Positions 1 through 8,260 of a DNA stretch of 23,167 nucleotides are shown piece after piece; the stretch's first letter is position 1, and the number at the start of each line of letters is the position of its first letter. The translations under genes and the position numbers were made by a program. The stretch lies in NCBI GenBank assembly GCA_002011395.1, contig MTNG01000135.1, forward strand, positions 888 to 24,054, written 5' to 3'. The stretch comes from Candidatus Aciduliprofundum sp. JdFR-45 (GTDB lineage: Archaea; Thermoplasmatota; Thermoplasmata; Thermoplasmatales; JdFR-45). The notes beneath the pieces are model-generated. The model had not been told where the DNA came from. It saw nothing but the letters and a program-made list of their open reading frames with translations, and searched no databases.

Positions 1-288
1 GCGCAGAGCCTGACCAGCGTGATATATCTCCCCGTCATGCTTCCCGCGATAATACTCATGTTCTCCAGCCCGCAGGACCTGCCCCTCGGGCTGCAGGCGC
101 TGATTTACGCCATGCCCTTCACGTATCCCATCCTCGCGGCGAGGGCGTTCATAGAGGGGACGTACCTCACCGTCTATCTCGGAATACTGTATCAGGCGGC
201 GTTCTCCATCGCCGTTCTCCTGCTCGCCGCCCGGCTCTACGCGACTGAGAGAATTGTGACCGCCCGGCTCGTATGGAGGCGCAGATAA
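1..288 (+). CDS. ABC-2 type transporter permease, C-terminal fragment
   Basis: The reading frame is open from base 1, so the 5' end lies outside the window; about 95 residues are visible. They contain two or three hydrophobic segments (around VIYLPVMLPAIILMFSS, an amphipathic stretch ending MPFTYPI, and YLGILYQAAFSIAVLLLAARLYA) and finish with a basic tail, WRRR. The pattern of a short loop, then MPFTYPILAARA, then a last helix and basic tail is typical of ABC-2 export permeases of the NatB/DrrB kind, which work with a separate ATPase. The substrate cannot be told. The stop codon overlaps the carS start (TAATG), so the two genes are probably co-transcribed, although no functional link is known. 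The family call is inferred from topology and general resemblance. Confidence 0.6.
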   Translation, partial: AQSLTSVIYLPVMLPAIILMFSSPQDLPLGLQALIYAMPFTYPILAARAFIEGTYLTVYLGILYQAAFSIAVLLLAARLYATERIVTARLVWRRR

Positions 289-842
289 TGCTTGAAACGC
301 TGCTCAGGGCATTCTGGCTCACGTTCCCGGCGCTAACGGCCAACTCCTTCGCGGTGCTCACAGGTGGAGGGCTTCCCATAGACATGGGGCGCACCTGGAA
401 GGACGGGCGCAGGATACTGGGCGACGGGAAGACATGGCGCGGACTCGCGGGGGGAATCGTGCTGGCCACCCTCGTGGGTATGGTGGAGCAGGTCCTCGCC
501 ATGTCCTATCCCGCGGACTTCAACGCCGCATACGCGGAGACCTACGTGGCGGCGTTCCCCATCGTTCTGGCGATGGCGTCCGCTGCCATGGCGGGCGATG
601 CTCTGGGCTCCTTCATAAAGCGGAGGATGGGGAAGGAGCGCGGTGAGAGCGTCCCGCTGATGGACCAATTGCTCTTTCTCCTTATCGTGTTCCTCTGCCT
701 CGCCGTTCTCTTCCCGGAATTCTTCGTGGAGCATTACCTCTACCCCGAGGTGCTTATAGGGCTGCCCGTCATAACCTACCTGCTGCACAGGGGTAGCAAT
801 CTCGCGGCCTATATCATCGGCGTGAAGAGCGTGCCCTGGTGA
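288..842 (+). CDS. carS: CDP-archaeol synthase
   Basis: The product is a 184-residue membrane enzyme that transfers CMP from CTP to digeranylgeranylglyceryl phosphate to make CDP-archaeol, the activated precursor of archaeal ether phospholipids. Family signatures are easy to see: GGGLPIDMG near residue 26, DGRRILGDGKTWRG near residues 39-52, and a C-terminal block with YLLHRGSN, AAYIIG and a final VPW. Four or five hydrophobic helices fit an integral membrane protein. An ATG at 273 is possible, but the ATG at 288 is preferred. It overlaps the upstream stop as TAATG, and a GGAGG ribosome site lies about 9 bases ahead. The last 29 bases overlap the 3' end of the convergent gene at 814-1791. Its presence is strong evidence that the DNA is archaeal. 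Confidence 0.95.
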   Translation: MLETLLRAFWLTFPALTANSFAVLTGGGLPIDMGRTWKDGRRILGDGKTWRGLAGGIVLATLVGMVEQVLAMSYPADFNAAYAETYVAAFPIVLAMASAAMAGDALGSFIKRRMGKERGESVPLMDQLLFLLIVFLCLAVLFPEFFVEHYLYPEVLIGLPVITYLLHRGSNLAAYIIGVKSVPW

Positions 843-1791
843 TGAACTCCCTTATTGAGAGAGCGGAGAAGGCGAGCGCCATGAGCCATATCACCGCCTG
901 CATTCCCGCGGGGATTCTCCACGAGCCGTAATCCTCCATGTCGTAGAGAAACTTCTCCACCTCGCCCGGGTCCGCAGATCTGATGTCGGGATCCATCCCG
1001 AGGTACAGGGGATCCATTCCGAGGTTCACCTGAACGGCGCGGCCGTTTACGCGCCACTCCACCGGTCGCAGCGTCTCACGGAGCAGGTCGCGCGGAAAAG
1101 TCAGGTTGAAGAGCACCGCACGGAGCGGGATGTAGGCGGTTCCGATTATGTAATTGGGAGCCACTATTCGGTTTCCATCCCGGGACACCCGCATAACGAA
1201 TTGATACTCACCCTCAGCGCTGCAGGACGTGTCTCGCCTCTCCCCGAAGATCACCGTGTGCCCCGTGCCGTTGACGGAAAAACTGTATTCGCACACGACC
1301 TCCGTGAACGTTTCCCCCACGAACGTGGGAAGCGCTGGGAGTGAGGGCGTGAAGTTCAGAACCACTGATGACGTGAAGGTGAGATTCACATCCACGGGAT
1401 GACTCACGTTGCCACATGTCCAGGAGCCCCACGCCGACACGCTCCCGTTCACATTCATCCATACTGAGCGGACGCCCCAGTACACGGCGCCGTTGCCCCT
1501 GCCCTCCGCGTACTCAACGGTGCCCTCAAATAGAAGGGCGATTTCCTCCATCACCAGCGTGAGGTTCTCCGTGTGTATCTCGCCGCGTATATAAACGCCA
1601 CCACGGATGTTATCCACGGTGCCGTTCCCCTCAACGACATATCCGGCCACGAGTTTTCCATCGGCGTATGCAACCTTTTCATCCCCCGCCGGAGTGGCTA
1701 TCCACCGCACCTCCGAGAAGTCCGACTCCCACATGCAGCCGGTTGAGCCGAGCATGAGGGCCATCGCGAGCACGCACCACGCGGGAGACAC
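814..1791 (-). CDS. Putative exported lipoprotein with C-terminal anchor
   Basis: This 325-residue protein is not recognised. The N terminus is hydrophobic and ends in LGSTGC, which resembles a lipobox, although the -3 residue is Ser rather than Leu and there is no lysine or arginine before the hydrophobic core. Most of the body is beta-rich with many N-x-S/T sequons and four cysteines in its middle third, as expected for an extracellular glycoprotein. A hydrophobic helix, AVIWLMALAFSALSI, followed by ITRARSSRR, suggests a second anchor at the C terminus. The start used is GTG at 1791, with GAGGTG only 2 bases upstream. The frame stays open further upstream and would add arginines, so the true start is uncertain. 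The gene converges with carS and overlaps it by 29 bp. Confidence 0.7.
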   Translation of the reverse strand: MSPAWCVLAMALMLGSTGCMWESDFSEVRWIATPAGDEKVAYADGKLVAGYVVEGNGTVDNIRGGVYIRGEIHTENLTLVMEEIALLFEGTVEYAEGRGNGAVYWGVRSVWMNVNGSVSAWGSWTCGNVSHPVDVNLTFTSSVVLNFTPSLPALPTFVGETFTEVVCEYSFSVNGTGHTVIFGERRDTSCSAEGEYQFVMRVSRDGNRIVAPNYIIGTAYIPLRAVLFNLTFPRDLLRETLRPVEWRVNGRAVQVNLGMDPLYLGMDPDIRSADPGEVEKFLYDMEDYGSWRIPAGMQAVIWLMALAFSALSIREFITRARSSRR

Positions 1792-1898
1792 GGCACCTCT
1801 TAGGCGGAGGGGGGATAAAATGTTTTTGTGAGGACATAAAATACTTTTATATCCTTTTGGCTTTGGTGCTCAAAAAATTTTTGTATGTGCGGTAAGAT
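1792..1898. promoter_or_regulatory. Divergent AT-rich promoter region
   Basis: This gap separates the minus-strand lipoprotein gene from the plus-strand small gene. Around 1834-1854 it carries a nearly symmetrical A/T run that can be read as a TATA box on either strand (CTTTTATATCC on plus, GGATATAAAAG on minus). A second run, AAAAAATTTTT at 1872-1882, could serve a nearly leaderless start at 1899. The arrangement is visible in the sequence; promoter activity is inferred from archaeal TATA spacing. Confidence 0.5.
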
Positions 1899-2150
1899 AT
1901 GGATATAAGGGCGTGGGTGATGAATCCGTACGAGATCATAGAGGACGTGCTTGTCGATTACGCGGGCATAATCGCGAAATACGTGATAAAAAGGAGCCTG
2001 AACGAGATGGGTATCCGTCAGCATACCACGCCCGAGGTCCTGATGGCCTTTGTTGACACCGTTGTGGAGAGGACCATACTGGATAAGGAACTCAGAGAGG
2101 AGGCGCGTGCAGCCATTCTGAAACGGCTGAAGGAGAACTCCTTCATCTGA
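1899..2150 (+). CDS. Small conserved-looking protein of unknown function
   Basis: This 83-residue soluble protein is not recognised. It is mostly helical, with no cysteines, no signal peptide and no membrane segment, and a charged C-terminal helix (LREEARAAILKRLKE). The start is the first ATG after a TATA-like region. The ribosome site is weak (GGTAAG, about 2 bases upstream), so translation may be leaderless or nearly so. The 3' end overlaps the convergent nadC gene by 8 bp. Codon use is similar to its neighbours, which supports a real gene. Size and charge could fit a small regulatory or RNA-associated protein, but nothing in the sequence shows this. Confidence 0.65.
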   Translation: MDIRAWVMNPYEIIEDVLVDYAGIIAKYVIKRSLNEMGIRQHTTPEVLMAFVDTVVERTILDKELREEARAAILKRLKENSFI

Positions 2151-2961
2151 GTTCAAGTGAGAAATCCGCCACCCTCACGCTGTGTGTGAGACAGCCCATG
2201 GATATCACATCGGGGCGGAGCGATGCGTATTCTTCCAGGTTTTCCATCGTTATGCCCCCGGAGACCTCAACTATCACGCGTTCTTTCAGCCCCTCTTCTT
2301 TCAGCGCATCCAGCGTTTTTCGCACCATCTCCGGGGTGAAGTTGTCCAGCATGAGTATGTCCGCACCCATCCTCGCCGCCGCGAGCGCGTCCTCAACGGT
2401 CTCAACTTCCACCTCCACCTTCCTGACAAAACTGCGGTTCCTCGCACAGGAGAGGGCGCGCTCAAGCGAGCCCACAGCCCTTATATGGTTGTCCTTTATG
2501 AGCACGTGGTCAGACAGCGTAAGACGGTGCGTATCGCCCCCGCCGACGGAAACGGCATATTTCTCCAGCGCCCTGAGGCCGGGGGTGGTCTTCCGGGTGG
2601 CCGCCACTCTCACGCCATATCTCTCTGCGATCTCCACAGCCCTGCGCGTAGCGGTGGCTATGCCCGTCATATGCCCGAGGATGTTCAGGGCGAGCCGCTC
2701 CCGGAGAAGCATGGCCCTGATATTCCCGCGGAGCCCCGCGACCGCATCGCCCTCCTCCACGTCGTCACCGTCATGGAAGAGAGGGGTGAACTCAACGCCG
2801 CAACCCGCGAAGACCTCGGCCACGTGGTGTATGCCGCAGAGAACGTATTTCCCCCGCGAGATTATCTCTCCGTAACCCTCCAGGTCCGGGGGTATGAGAA
2901 GTTCCGATGTGATGTCGCCGTAGGGCGCATCCTCCCTGAGCCACTCCTCCACGGGAATCAT
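2143..2961 (-). CDS. nadC: Nicotinate-nucleotide pyrophosphorylase (quinolinate phosphoribosyltransferase)
   Basis: The product (272 residues) converts quinolinate and PRPP to nicotinate mononucleotide, CO2 and pyrophosphate in de novo NAD synthesis. Family motifs are intact: REDAPYGDIT near the N terminus, RKTTPGLRALEKYAV followed by GGGDTHR in the middle, LIKDNHI, the EVEVET strand, MLDNF, and the late glycine-rich EVSGGI. Length is normal for the family. The frame is open 27 codons further upstream, but the ATG at 2961 is chosen. It overlaps the nadX stop as ATGA, is preceded by a GGTGGTGG ribosome site, and gives the expected N terminus (MIPVEEWLRED). It is the last gene of the long minus-strand operon. 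Quinolinate synthase (nadA) is not in the window. Confidence 0.95.
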   Translation of the reverse strand: MIPVEEWLREDAPYGDITSELLIPPDLEGYGEIISRGKYVLCGIHHVAEVFAGCGVEFTPLFHDGDDVEEGDAVAGLRGNIRAMLLRERLALNILGHMTGIATATRRAVEIAERYGVRVAATRKTTPGLRALEKYAVSVGGGDTHRLTLSDHVLIKDNHIRAVGSLERALSCARNRSFVRKVEVEVETVEDALAAARMGADILMLDNFTPEMVRKTLDALKEEGLKERVIVEVSGGITMENLEEYASLRPDVISMGCLTHSVRVADFSLELR

Positions 2962-3713
2962 CTGACCACCACCCTCCCCGAAACGAAGTTTATCGTCTCG
3001 AGGACGCTCAGGGCGGCCAGAAACGACGTGCGGGGATTCCACGGCGAGCGGACATTCTCAAACCTCAGCACCATCCTGCCAAAGTCGCCCTCCGCCACAA
3101 TCGTGTGCGTGTTGCCACCCGCACCGGGGTCCGCGTATATCTCCACCTCCGCCTCCCTGTCCGCCGCTATGGACACCACCGCGGCCACGTTGATGTTCGC
3201 CGGGAAACGCTTCACCGCCTCCCCTGCGGGTCCTGAGAAGAGGAGCCTTCGCTCCTCTACATCCACTCCAAGCGATGCGGGGGGTTTCTCGGTGATGATC
3301 TTCAGCGAGTTTATTCTCCCACGCACGGCCGAGATGGCATCGAGTCCGCCGACGGCACCGGAGGGAAGATAAACATGGGCGTTCCCCTCCTCCGCCGCCC
3401 GCAGCAGGGATTTCATGGTCTCCCCGTCCATGAGCGCCCCTATGCTGGAAACGAGCAGCGATACGCCGCGACGAAGTATCTCCGCGCCGTACTGCCGCAC
3501 GGCCTCCTGCGAGGCGATTTCAACGGCGAGGTCCATGGGGACGGAGAGGAACTCCTCAAGGGTTAGGCATTTCCTCGCGTCTGGAAACACCGCCTCGCAG
3601 GCCTCCGGCACGGTGTCCATCTTAGCCACCACGGTGCCCCTTATCCTCTCCGCCTCGGAGTTCAGGATGCGGGCCATATTGCCGCACCCTATGATGCCTA
3701 TCCTCAGAGACAT
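2958..3713 (-). CDS. nadX: L-aspartate dehydrogenase (NAD biosynthesis)
   Basis: The 251-residue enzyme oxidises L-aspartate to iminoaspartate with NAD(P)+, the oxygen-independent alternative to aspartate oxidase. Iminoaspartate then goes to NadA to form quinolinate. An N-terminal Rossmann fold is shown by RIGIIGCGNMA. The family's PSGAVGGLDA segment is present, as are the His in GGNTHTI (catalytic in characterised homologues) and the C-terminal NPRTSFLAALS block. The gene overlaps iorB by 10 bp and nadC by 4 bp, with GAGGAAGTGA ahead of the ATG at 3713. Pairing with nadC supports the NAD pathway over a catabolic aspartate role. The use of NADP versus NAD cannot be read from the sequence. Confidence 0.93.
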   Translation of the reverse strand: MSLRIGIIGCGNMARILNSEAERIRGTVVAKMDTVPEACEAVFPDARKCLTLEEFLSVPMDLAVEIASQEAVRQYGAEILRRGVSLLVSSIGALMDGETMKSLLRAAEEGNAHVYLPSGAVGGLDAISAVRGRINSLKIITEKPPASLGVDVEERRLLFSGPAGEAVKRFPANINVAAVVSIAADREAEVEIYADPGAGGNTHTIVAEGDFGRMVLRFENVRSPWNPRTSFLAALSVLETINFVSGRVVVR

Positions 3714-4297
3714 CTGCTCACTTCCTCGTAGCCCAGTTCAAACGCTTTGAGGTTCACCTCAACAAAACGAGGGGGAACGCGGACCTTCACCGCCTCCATC
3801 ATCTCTTCCCTGTCCAGGGGAAAGCCCGGCAGGGCGGTCAGGGCGCCGACCATAACGACGTTCGCGGTCAGAAGGTTTCCCGCCTTCCTGGCAAGGCCCA
3901 CGGCGCTGAGCGTTACAACCCTGAACTTCTCCTGTAGCGCGCCGACGAGTTCCTCCACGGGAGGATACGTCTCCTTCCCGACGGATACCGTGAATGGTAT
4001 TATGGGATCCGTGCTCATGATGACCGTGGTGTTCTCTCCGCCCTTGTGCGCGACGCGGTAGGCCTCCACCGGCTCAAAACCGAGTATGACGTCCGCCTCG
4101 CCCTCCGGGACTATGGAGCTGCGGGCATTCCCTATTCTCATCTCCGCGACCACGGAGCCGCCGCGCTGAGCCATACCGTGTATCTCGCTCATAACGACGT
4201 TGAGACCGCGCCTGATGGCGGCCTCACCCACGATGGATGAGGCGGTGAGCACTCCCTGCCCGCCGACTCCCGCGTAGACGATCCCGTAAGGCCTCAT
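3704..4297 (-). CDS. iorB: Indolepyruvate ferredoxin oxidoreductase, beta subunit
   Basis: The product (197 residues) is the smaller subunit of the heterodimeric enzyme that oxidatively decarboxylates aryl-pyruvates from Trp, Phe and Tyr to aryl-acetyl-CoA, reducing ferredoxin. It belongs to the gamma-type domain family of 2-oxoacid oxidoreductases, shown by the N-terminal GVGGQGVLTASSI loop and the SEIHGMAQRGG segment. The frame is open 42 codons upstream, but that part lies inside iorA and is arginine-rich shadow sequence. The ATG at 4297 forms an ATGA overlap with the iorA stop and has a strong GGAGGTGA site 7-8 bases before it. Its position next to iorA confirms the assignment. Confidence 0.93.
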   Translation of the reverse strand: MRPYGIVYAGVGGQGVLTASSIVGEAAIRRGLNVVMSEIHGMAQRGGSVVAEMRIGNARSSIVPEGEADVILGFEPVEAYRVAHKGGENTTVIMSTDPIIPFTVSVGKETYPPVEELVGALQEKFRVVTLSAVGLARKAGNLLTANVVMVGALTALPGFPLDREEMMEAVKVRVPPRFVEVNLKAFELGYEEVSRCL

Positions 4298-6168
4298 TCT
4301 TTCTTCACCTCCTCTATCGCCCCGAAGGGGCAGACGTCGCGCTGCGAACAGACACCGCAGCCATCGCAGAGATATGGATTTATGTGCACACCGCCCTCTT
4401 CGTCTCTGTAGAACGCGGGGCACGCGAAGTTCTCAACGCAGTTGTAGCATCTCGTGCACATATCCTGATTCACATCGTACTTCCTGAATATCCCCGCCTT
4501 CCTGTTCCTGGCGTCCATGATGAGGGCGCACTCCCTCCGCGTGATGACGACGGAAATGCCGTTATGCTCCACCGCGCGCCTGAACGCCGCCTTCGTCTCC
4601 TTTATGTCGTAGGGGTCCACGACCTCCACGTGCTCAATGCCAATGCCCCTCACCACCTTCTCAATATCCAGCGCGGGGGCTTCGTCGCCCAGCCCGTCAA
4701 TCGGCAGGCCCGGATGTGGCTGATGCCCCGTCATGGCTGTCGTCCTGTTATCAAGGACCACGAAGATCATATTCGCCCTGTTGTGCACCGCGTTTATCAG
4801 GGCAGGTATGCACGCGTGGAAGAATGTTGAATCGCCCGCGAAGCCCATGACCGGCTGGTCGGTCGCCTTGGCGAAGCCGCAGGCCGCACCTGCCGACGAG
4901 CCCATGCAGAGGAGGTAGTCCGCCATCTCGTAGGGCTTCTGTATGCCCAGGGTGTAGCAGCCGATGTCGGTGGTGAATATCGTCTCATCGCGTATCTTCT
5001 TCGCCCTCAGCACCGCGCCGATGGCGTAGTACGTGGCCCTGTGGGGACAGCCGGGGCAGAGAACCGGCGGGCGCGATGGCACCGTTATTTCTCTAACCTT
5101 CACACCTCCCACGGGCAGGTTCAGCCCGAGGGCACTGTTGAGACCTCTCTTGACCACTTCAGGGGTGTATTCATAGTGCCGCGGGAAGTGGCCATCCATC
5201 TTCCCGTGAATTCTGATATCAATGCCCTCAACCTGGGCCATGGCCCTGAGCTCCTTCTCCATGTACGGCTCCAATTCCTCCACGACGACCACGGTCTTCA
5301 GCCCCTTCAGGAACTCGCGCACGCGCGCGCGGGGGAAGGGATGGGTGAAGCCGAGTTTGAGCACCCTCGCGCGTATGCCGTGCTCCTCCACGACGTCGGC
5401 CACGTAGTTGTACGCCGCGCCGGAGGTTATTATGCCCACGTCTCCCTCGCCCTCAACCCTGTTGAGGTGTGAAGTGGATGCCATCTCCTCCGCCTCCTCC
5501 ATCTTCTTCAGGAGGCGGATGTGCATCCCGCGCGCGTTGGAAGGTACGGGGACATATCTGGAGGGGGCCTTCTCAAACCTGCCCTTTGGCTTTCCCTTCA
5601 CGAGTTCGCCGTATTCCACCACGCCCCGCATGTGGTTCACGCGGGTGGTCATGCGGAACAGAACCGGAAGACCCAGTTTCTCGGAGATCTCAAAGGCCTC
5701 CTTTATCATGTCCTTTGCCTCCTGCGGACTGGAGGGCTCCATCATGGGCATCTGAGCGATCTGCGCGTAGTACCTGTTGTCCTGCTCGTTCTGGGAGGAA
5801 TGCATGGAGGGGTCGTCCGCCGTGATCACCACCAGACCGCCGCGGACGCCGACGTAGGCGGTGCTCATGAAGGCGTCCGCCGCCACGTTCAGCCCCACGT
5901 GCTTGAAGAACACCATGCTCCTGATGCCGCTGGCGGCGCCGGCCGCGGCCACCTCCATGGCCACCTTCTCGTTCGTGGAGAACTCAAAGTAAACCCCCGC
6001 CTTTTTCGCCACCGCGTGGAGGACGTTGCCTATCTCCGAGGATGGCGTTCCGGGGTAGGTGGATGCGAGGGAGAGGCCGGCCTCGAGGGCACCCCTCACC
6101 ACCGCCTCGTTGCCCAGCAGGAACGCCTTCCGGCCGGGAGTCGGGTCAAGTATCATGTCGTATTTCAT
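4294..6168 (-). CDS. iorA: Indolepyruvate ferredoxin oxidoreductase, alpha subunit
   Basis: The 624-residue large subunit carries the thiamine diphosphate site and iron-sulfur clusters. The N-terminal half is the pyrimidine-binding domain (YPGTPSSEIG, FEFSTNEKVAMEVA, and SMHSSQNEQDNR near residue 120). The C-terminal half begins at CPGCPHRATYYAIG and has the diphosphate motif GDSTFFHACIPALINA with VVLDNRTTAMTGHQPHPG. The tail carries two cysteine groups, each C-x2-C-x2-C-x5-C-P, ending in CPFGAI and VKKE, for [4Fe-4S] clusters. The ATG at 6168 overlaps the porB stop as ATGA, with GAGGAAGG just before it; a longer open frame upstream lies within porB and is rejected. The enzyme is oxygen-sensitive in known cases, in keeping with an anaerobe. 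Confidence 0.96.
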   Translation of the reverse strand: MKYDMILDPTPGRKAFLLGNEAVVRGALEAGLSLASTYPGTPSSEIGNVLHAVAKKAGVYFEFSTNEKVAMEVAAAGAASGIRSMVFFKHVGLNVAADAFMSTAYVGVRGGLVVITADDPSMHSSQNEQDNRYYAQIAQMPMMEPSSPQEAKDMIKEAFEISEKLGLPVLFRMTTRVNHMRGVVEYGELVKGKPKGRFEKAPSRYVPVPSNARGMHIRLLKKMEEAEEMASTSHLNRVEGEGDVGIITSGAAYNYVADVVEEHGIRARVLKLGFTHPFPRARVREFLKGLKTVVVVEELEPYMEKELRAMAQVEGIDIRIHGKMDGHFPRHYEYTPEVVKRGLNSALGLNLPVGGVKVREITVPSRPPVLCPGCPHRATYYAIGAVLRAKKIRDETIFTTDIGCYTLGIQKPYEMADYLLCMGSSAGAACGFAKATDQPVMGFAGDSTFFHACIPALINAVHNRANMIFVVLDNRTTAMTGHQPHPGLPIDGLGDEAPALDIEKVVRGIGIEHVEVVDPYDIKETKAAFRRAVEHNGISVVITRRECALIMDARNRKAGIFRKYDVNQDMCTRCYNCVENFACPAFYRDEEGGVHINPYLCDGCGVCSQRDVCPFGAIEEVKKE

Positions 6169-7073
6169 TCCTTCCTCACCCTGTTGGTCATTTCCTCCTT
6201 CAGGAGGAGCTTCTCCCACTCCTCGTCCACCATCTTCTGTATGAGCTCCACCTCCTCCTCTGTCAGGTGTCTGAATCTGCCCTGCATGCGGAGGTAGTCG
6301 CGGACGGGCACGCGCTCCTTGGGTTTGACGTTGATCTTGTAAACGCCGTTCTCAACCTCGTAGAGCGGGAACACGCGCGTCTGCACAGCGAGCTTCGCTA
6401 TCTCTATCGTCTTGTTCGGCGGGACCCTCCAACCGGTGGGGCACGTCGCGTATATGTGGATGAACTTGGGCCCCTTCATCTCCTTGGCCTTTCTGAGCTT
6501 CCTTATGAGGTCCTCCGGATAGGCGATGTTCGCGGTGGCCACGTACGGCACGCCCTGCGCGACCATCATCTCCGCCACGGGCTTCTTCCTCTCCTTCTTG
6601 TATATGCGCAGTTTGCCCACGGGCGTGGTTGTCGTCCACGCGCCGAAGGGCGTGGCACCGCTCCTCTGAACGCCCGTGTTCATGTAGGCCTCGTTGTCGT
6701 ACATCACGTAAATCACGTTGTGCTCCCTCTCCATCGCCCCGCTCAGTGCCTGGATGCCTATGTCCGCGGTGCCGCCGTCGCCGGCCCAGCCCATCACGGT
6801 CACGTCGTCCTGTCCGAGAACCTCAAGCGCCTCCCTTATGCCGGATATCGCGGCGCCCGTGACCTCAAAGGCCGTGTAGAGCAGCGGAACCTCCAGCGTT
6901 CTGTACGGATACACGCCGGGGATGACCGCCCAGCAACACGCAGGGACGCTCACTATCGTCTTCTTCCCGAGGGCCTTCAGGGCATACCGCATGGCAAGGG
7001 CCGCACCGCACCCGAGGCATGCCACGTGCCCCGGGAGCATGTATTCCTCCTCGGGTATGGTTGTGTTCCTCAC
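6165..7073 (-). CDS. porB: Pyruvate (2-oxoacid) ferredoxin oxidoreductase, beta subunit
   Basis: The 302-residue subunit binds thiamine diphosphate and one [4Fe-4S] cluster. CLGCGAALA near the N terminus, PACCWAV and the later CPTGW give the cluster cysteines. GWAGDGGTADIGIQALSGA followed by YDNEAYMNTGVQRS is the ThDP/Mg site. Two GTG starts are possible. The one at 7073 is preferred because it makes a GTGA overlap with the porA stop and lies 4-5 bases after GAGGTGGT; the other, at 7082, sits inside that site. It works with PorA, PorD and PorG, encoded just upstream. Pyruvate is the most likely substrate, but 2-oxoisovalerate (VOR) enzymes look similar and cannot be ruled out without phylogeny. 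Confidence 0.93.
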   Translation of the reverse strand: MRNTTIPEEEYMLPGHVACLGCGAALAMRYALKALGKKTIVSVPACCWAVIPGVYPYRTLEVPLLYTAFEVTGAAISGIREALEVLGQDDVTVMGWAGDGGTADIGIQALSGAMEREHNVIYVMYDNEAYMNTGVQRSGATPFGAWTTTTPVGKLRIYKKERKKPVAEMMVAQGVPYVATANIAYPEDLIRKLRKAKEMKGPKFIHIYATCPTGWRVPPNKTIEIAKLAVQTRVFPLYEVENGVYKINVKPKERVPVRDYLRMQGRFRHLTEEEVELIQKMVDEEWEKLLLKEEMTNRVRKE

Positions 7074-8260
7074 GCTGACCACCTCTCATCGCCTATCAAT
7101 CCAACCCATTCCACTTCCGTGTCCACAGCGCCATCCTTCGCTATCTTCAGCATATCCATGAACACCTTCTCCAGTATTTCGGGGGTGACATCTCTCCCGC
7201 CTATGCCCATTATGTAGTTCTTCACAGGTATATCCGAATGGCCGTACAGCACGCCCTTCGTCTCGGCGTAGAGTGCACCACCGTATCCGAAGGTGTAACT
7301 CCTGTCTATGACGCCGAGCATATCGGTCTTCTTCGCTATCTCCCTGAGTTCCCGATGCGGGAAGGGTCTGAAGTACCTCACGCGGGCAAGCCCGACCTTC
7401 AGCCCGCGCTCCCTCATCCTGTCCACCACCTCCTTGGACGTGGAGGCGATGGTGGAACTCACCACCGCGATGGCATCGGCGTCCTCCGTCCTGTACTCCT
7501 CCACAAGCCCTCCGTACTCCCTGCCGAATATCTCGCGGAACTCCTCCTCAACCTTGAGAATCTTATCCCGCACGCCGGCGAAGGCGTCGGCCATGGCCTT
7601 CCTGTACTCCATCACGGGGCCCTCGGGCATGATGAGCGAGCCGTGACCAGCAGGCCTGTTTATATCCAGCCTGTGGGGCAGGTCCAGCTCCGGCAGGAAG
7701 TCGTCCACGAGTTTCTGATCGGGTATGTCCACGGGCTCCATGGTGTGCGAAAGTATGAACGCGTCCATCATGGTCATGGCTGGGAGCAGGACATCCTTAT
7801 CCTCGCATATCTTGTAGAGCATGAGCACCGCATCCAGCTCCTCCTGATTGCTCTCGGAGTAAATCTGTATCCACCCAGTGTCCCTCTGCGCCATGCTATC
7901 CTGGTGGTCCGCCCATATGCTCCACGGGGGTGCCATCGCCCTGTTGATGACCGCCATGACTATGGGAAGGCGGGCGTAGGCGGCCCACATGAGCATCTCG
8001 TGCATGAGGGCAAGGCCATGCGCGGAGGTCGCGGTGAACGTTCTCACTCCTGTATTCTCCGCGGAGATGCACGCGGCCATGGCGGAGTGTTCGCTCTCCA
8101 CCCTTATGTAGCGCGCGTCCATCTCGCCGTTGGCTATGAACTCCGCTATCTTCTCCACAACCTTTGTCTGCGGGGTTATGGGGTAGGCGGAGACCACCTT
8201 GACCCTCGCGAGCCGCGCGCCCCACGCGGCCGCCTCGTTACCCGTTATCATGGTCTTCAC
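7070..8260 (-). CDS. porA: Pyruvate (2-oxoacid) ferredoxin oxidoreductase, alpha subunit
   Basis: The 396-residue alpha subunit contributes the pyrimidine-binding domain and the transketolase C-terminal-like domain. It opens with TGNEAAAWGARLA and SAYPITPQT, which are standard for the family. VESEHSAMAACISAE supplies the conserved glutamate that activates thiamine, followed by TFTATSAHGLALMHEML. The C-terminal third has the VRYFRPFP segment and IDRSYTFGYGGALY, both typical of PorA. The start is GTG at 8260, overlapping the porD stop as GTGA, with GGGGTGAT about 7 bases before it; ATG at 8251 is an alternative. The gene lies in the order porG-D-A-B common in archaea. Confidence 0.94.
   Translation of the reverse strand: MKTMITGNEAAAWGARLARVKVVSAYPITPQTKVVEKIAEFIANGEMDARYIRVESEHSAMAACISAENTGVRTFTATSAHGLALMHEMLMWAAYARLPIVMAVINRAMAPPWSIWADHQDSMAQRDTGWIQIYSESNQEELDAVLMLYKICEDKDVLLPAMTMMDAFILSHTMEPVDIPDQKLVDDFLPELDLPHRLDINRPAGHGSLIMPEGPVMEYRKAMADAFAGVRDKILKVEEEFREIFGREYGGLVEEYRTEDADAIAVVSSTIASTSKEVVDRMRERGLKVGLARVRYFRPFPHRELREIAKKTDMLGVIDRSYTFGYGGALYAETKGVLYGHSDIPVKNYIMGIGGRDVTPEILEKVFMDMLKIAKDGAVDTEVEWVGLIGDERWSA

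Noticed and set aside
2182..3372. Long plus-strand open frame opposite nadC and nadX
   Set aside because: It is a shadow of GC-rich codons in two well-recognised minus-strand genes; the translation is rich in His, Arg and Pro with no family features.
4297..4423. N-terminal extension of iorB upstream of 4297
   Set aside because: The extra 42 codons lie within the iron-sulfur tail of iorA and read as Arg-rich shadow; the ATG at 4297 has a strong ribosome site.
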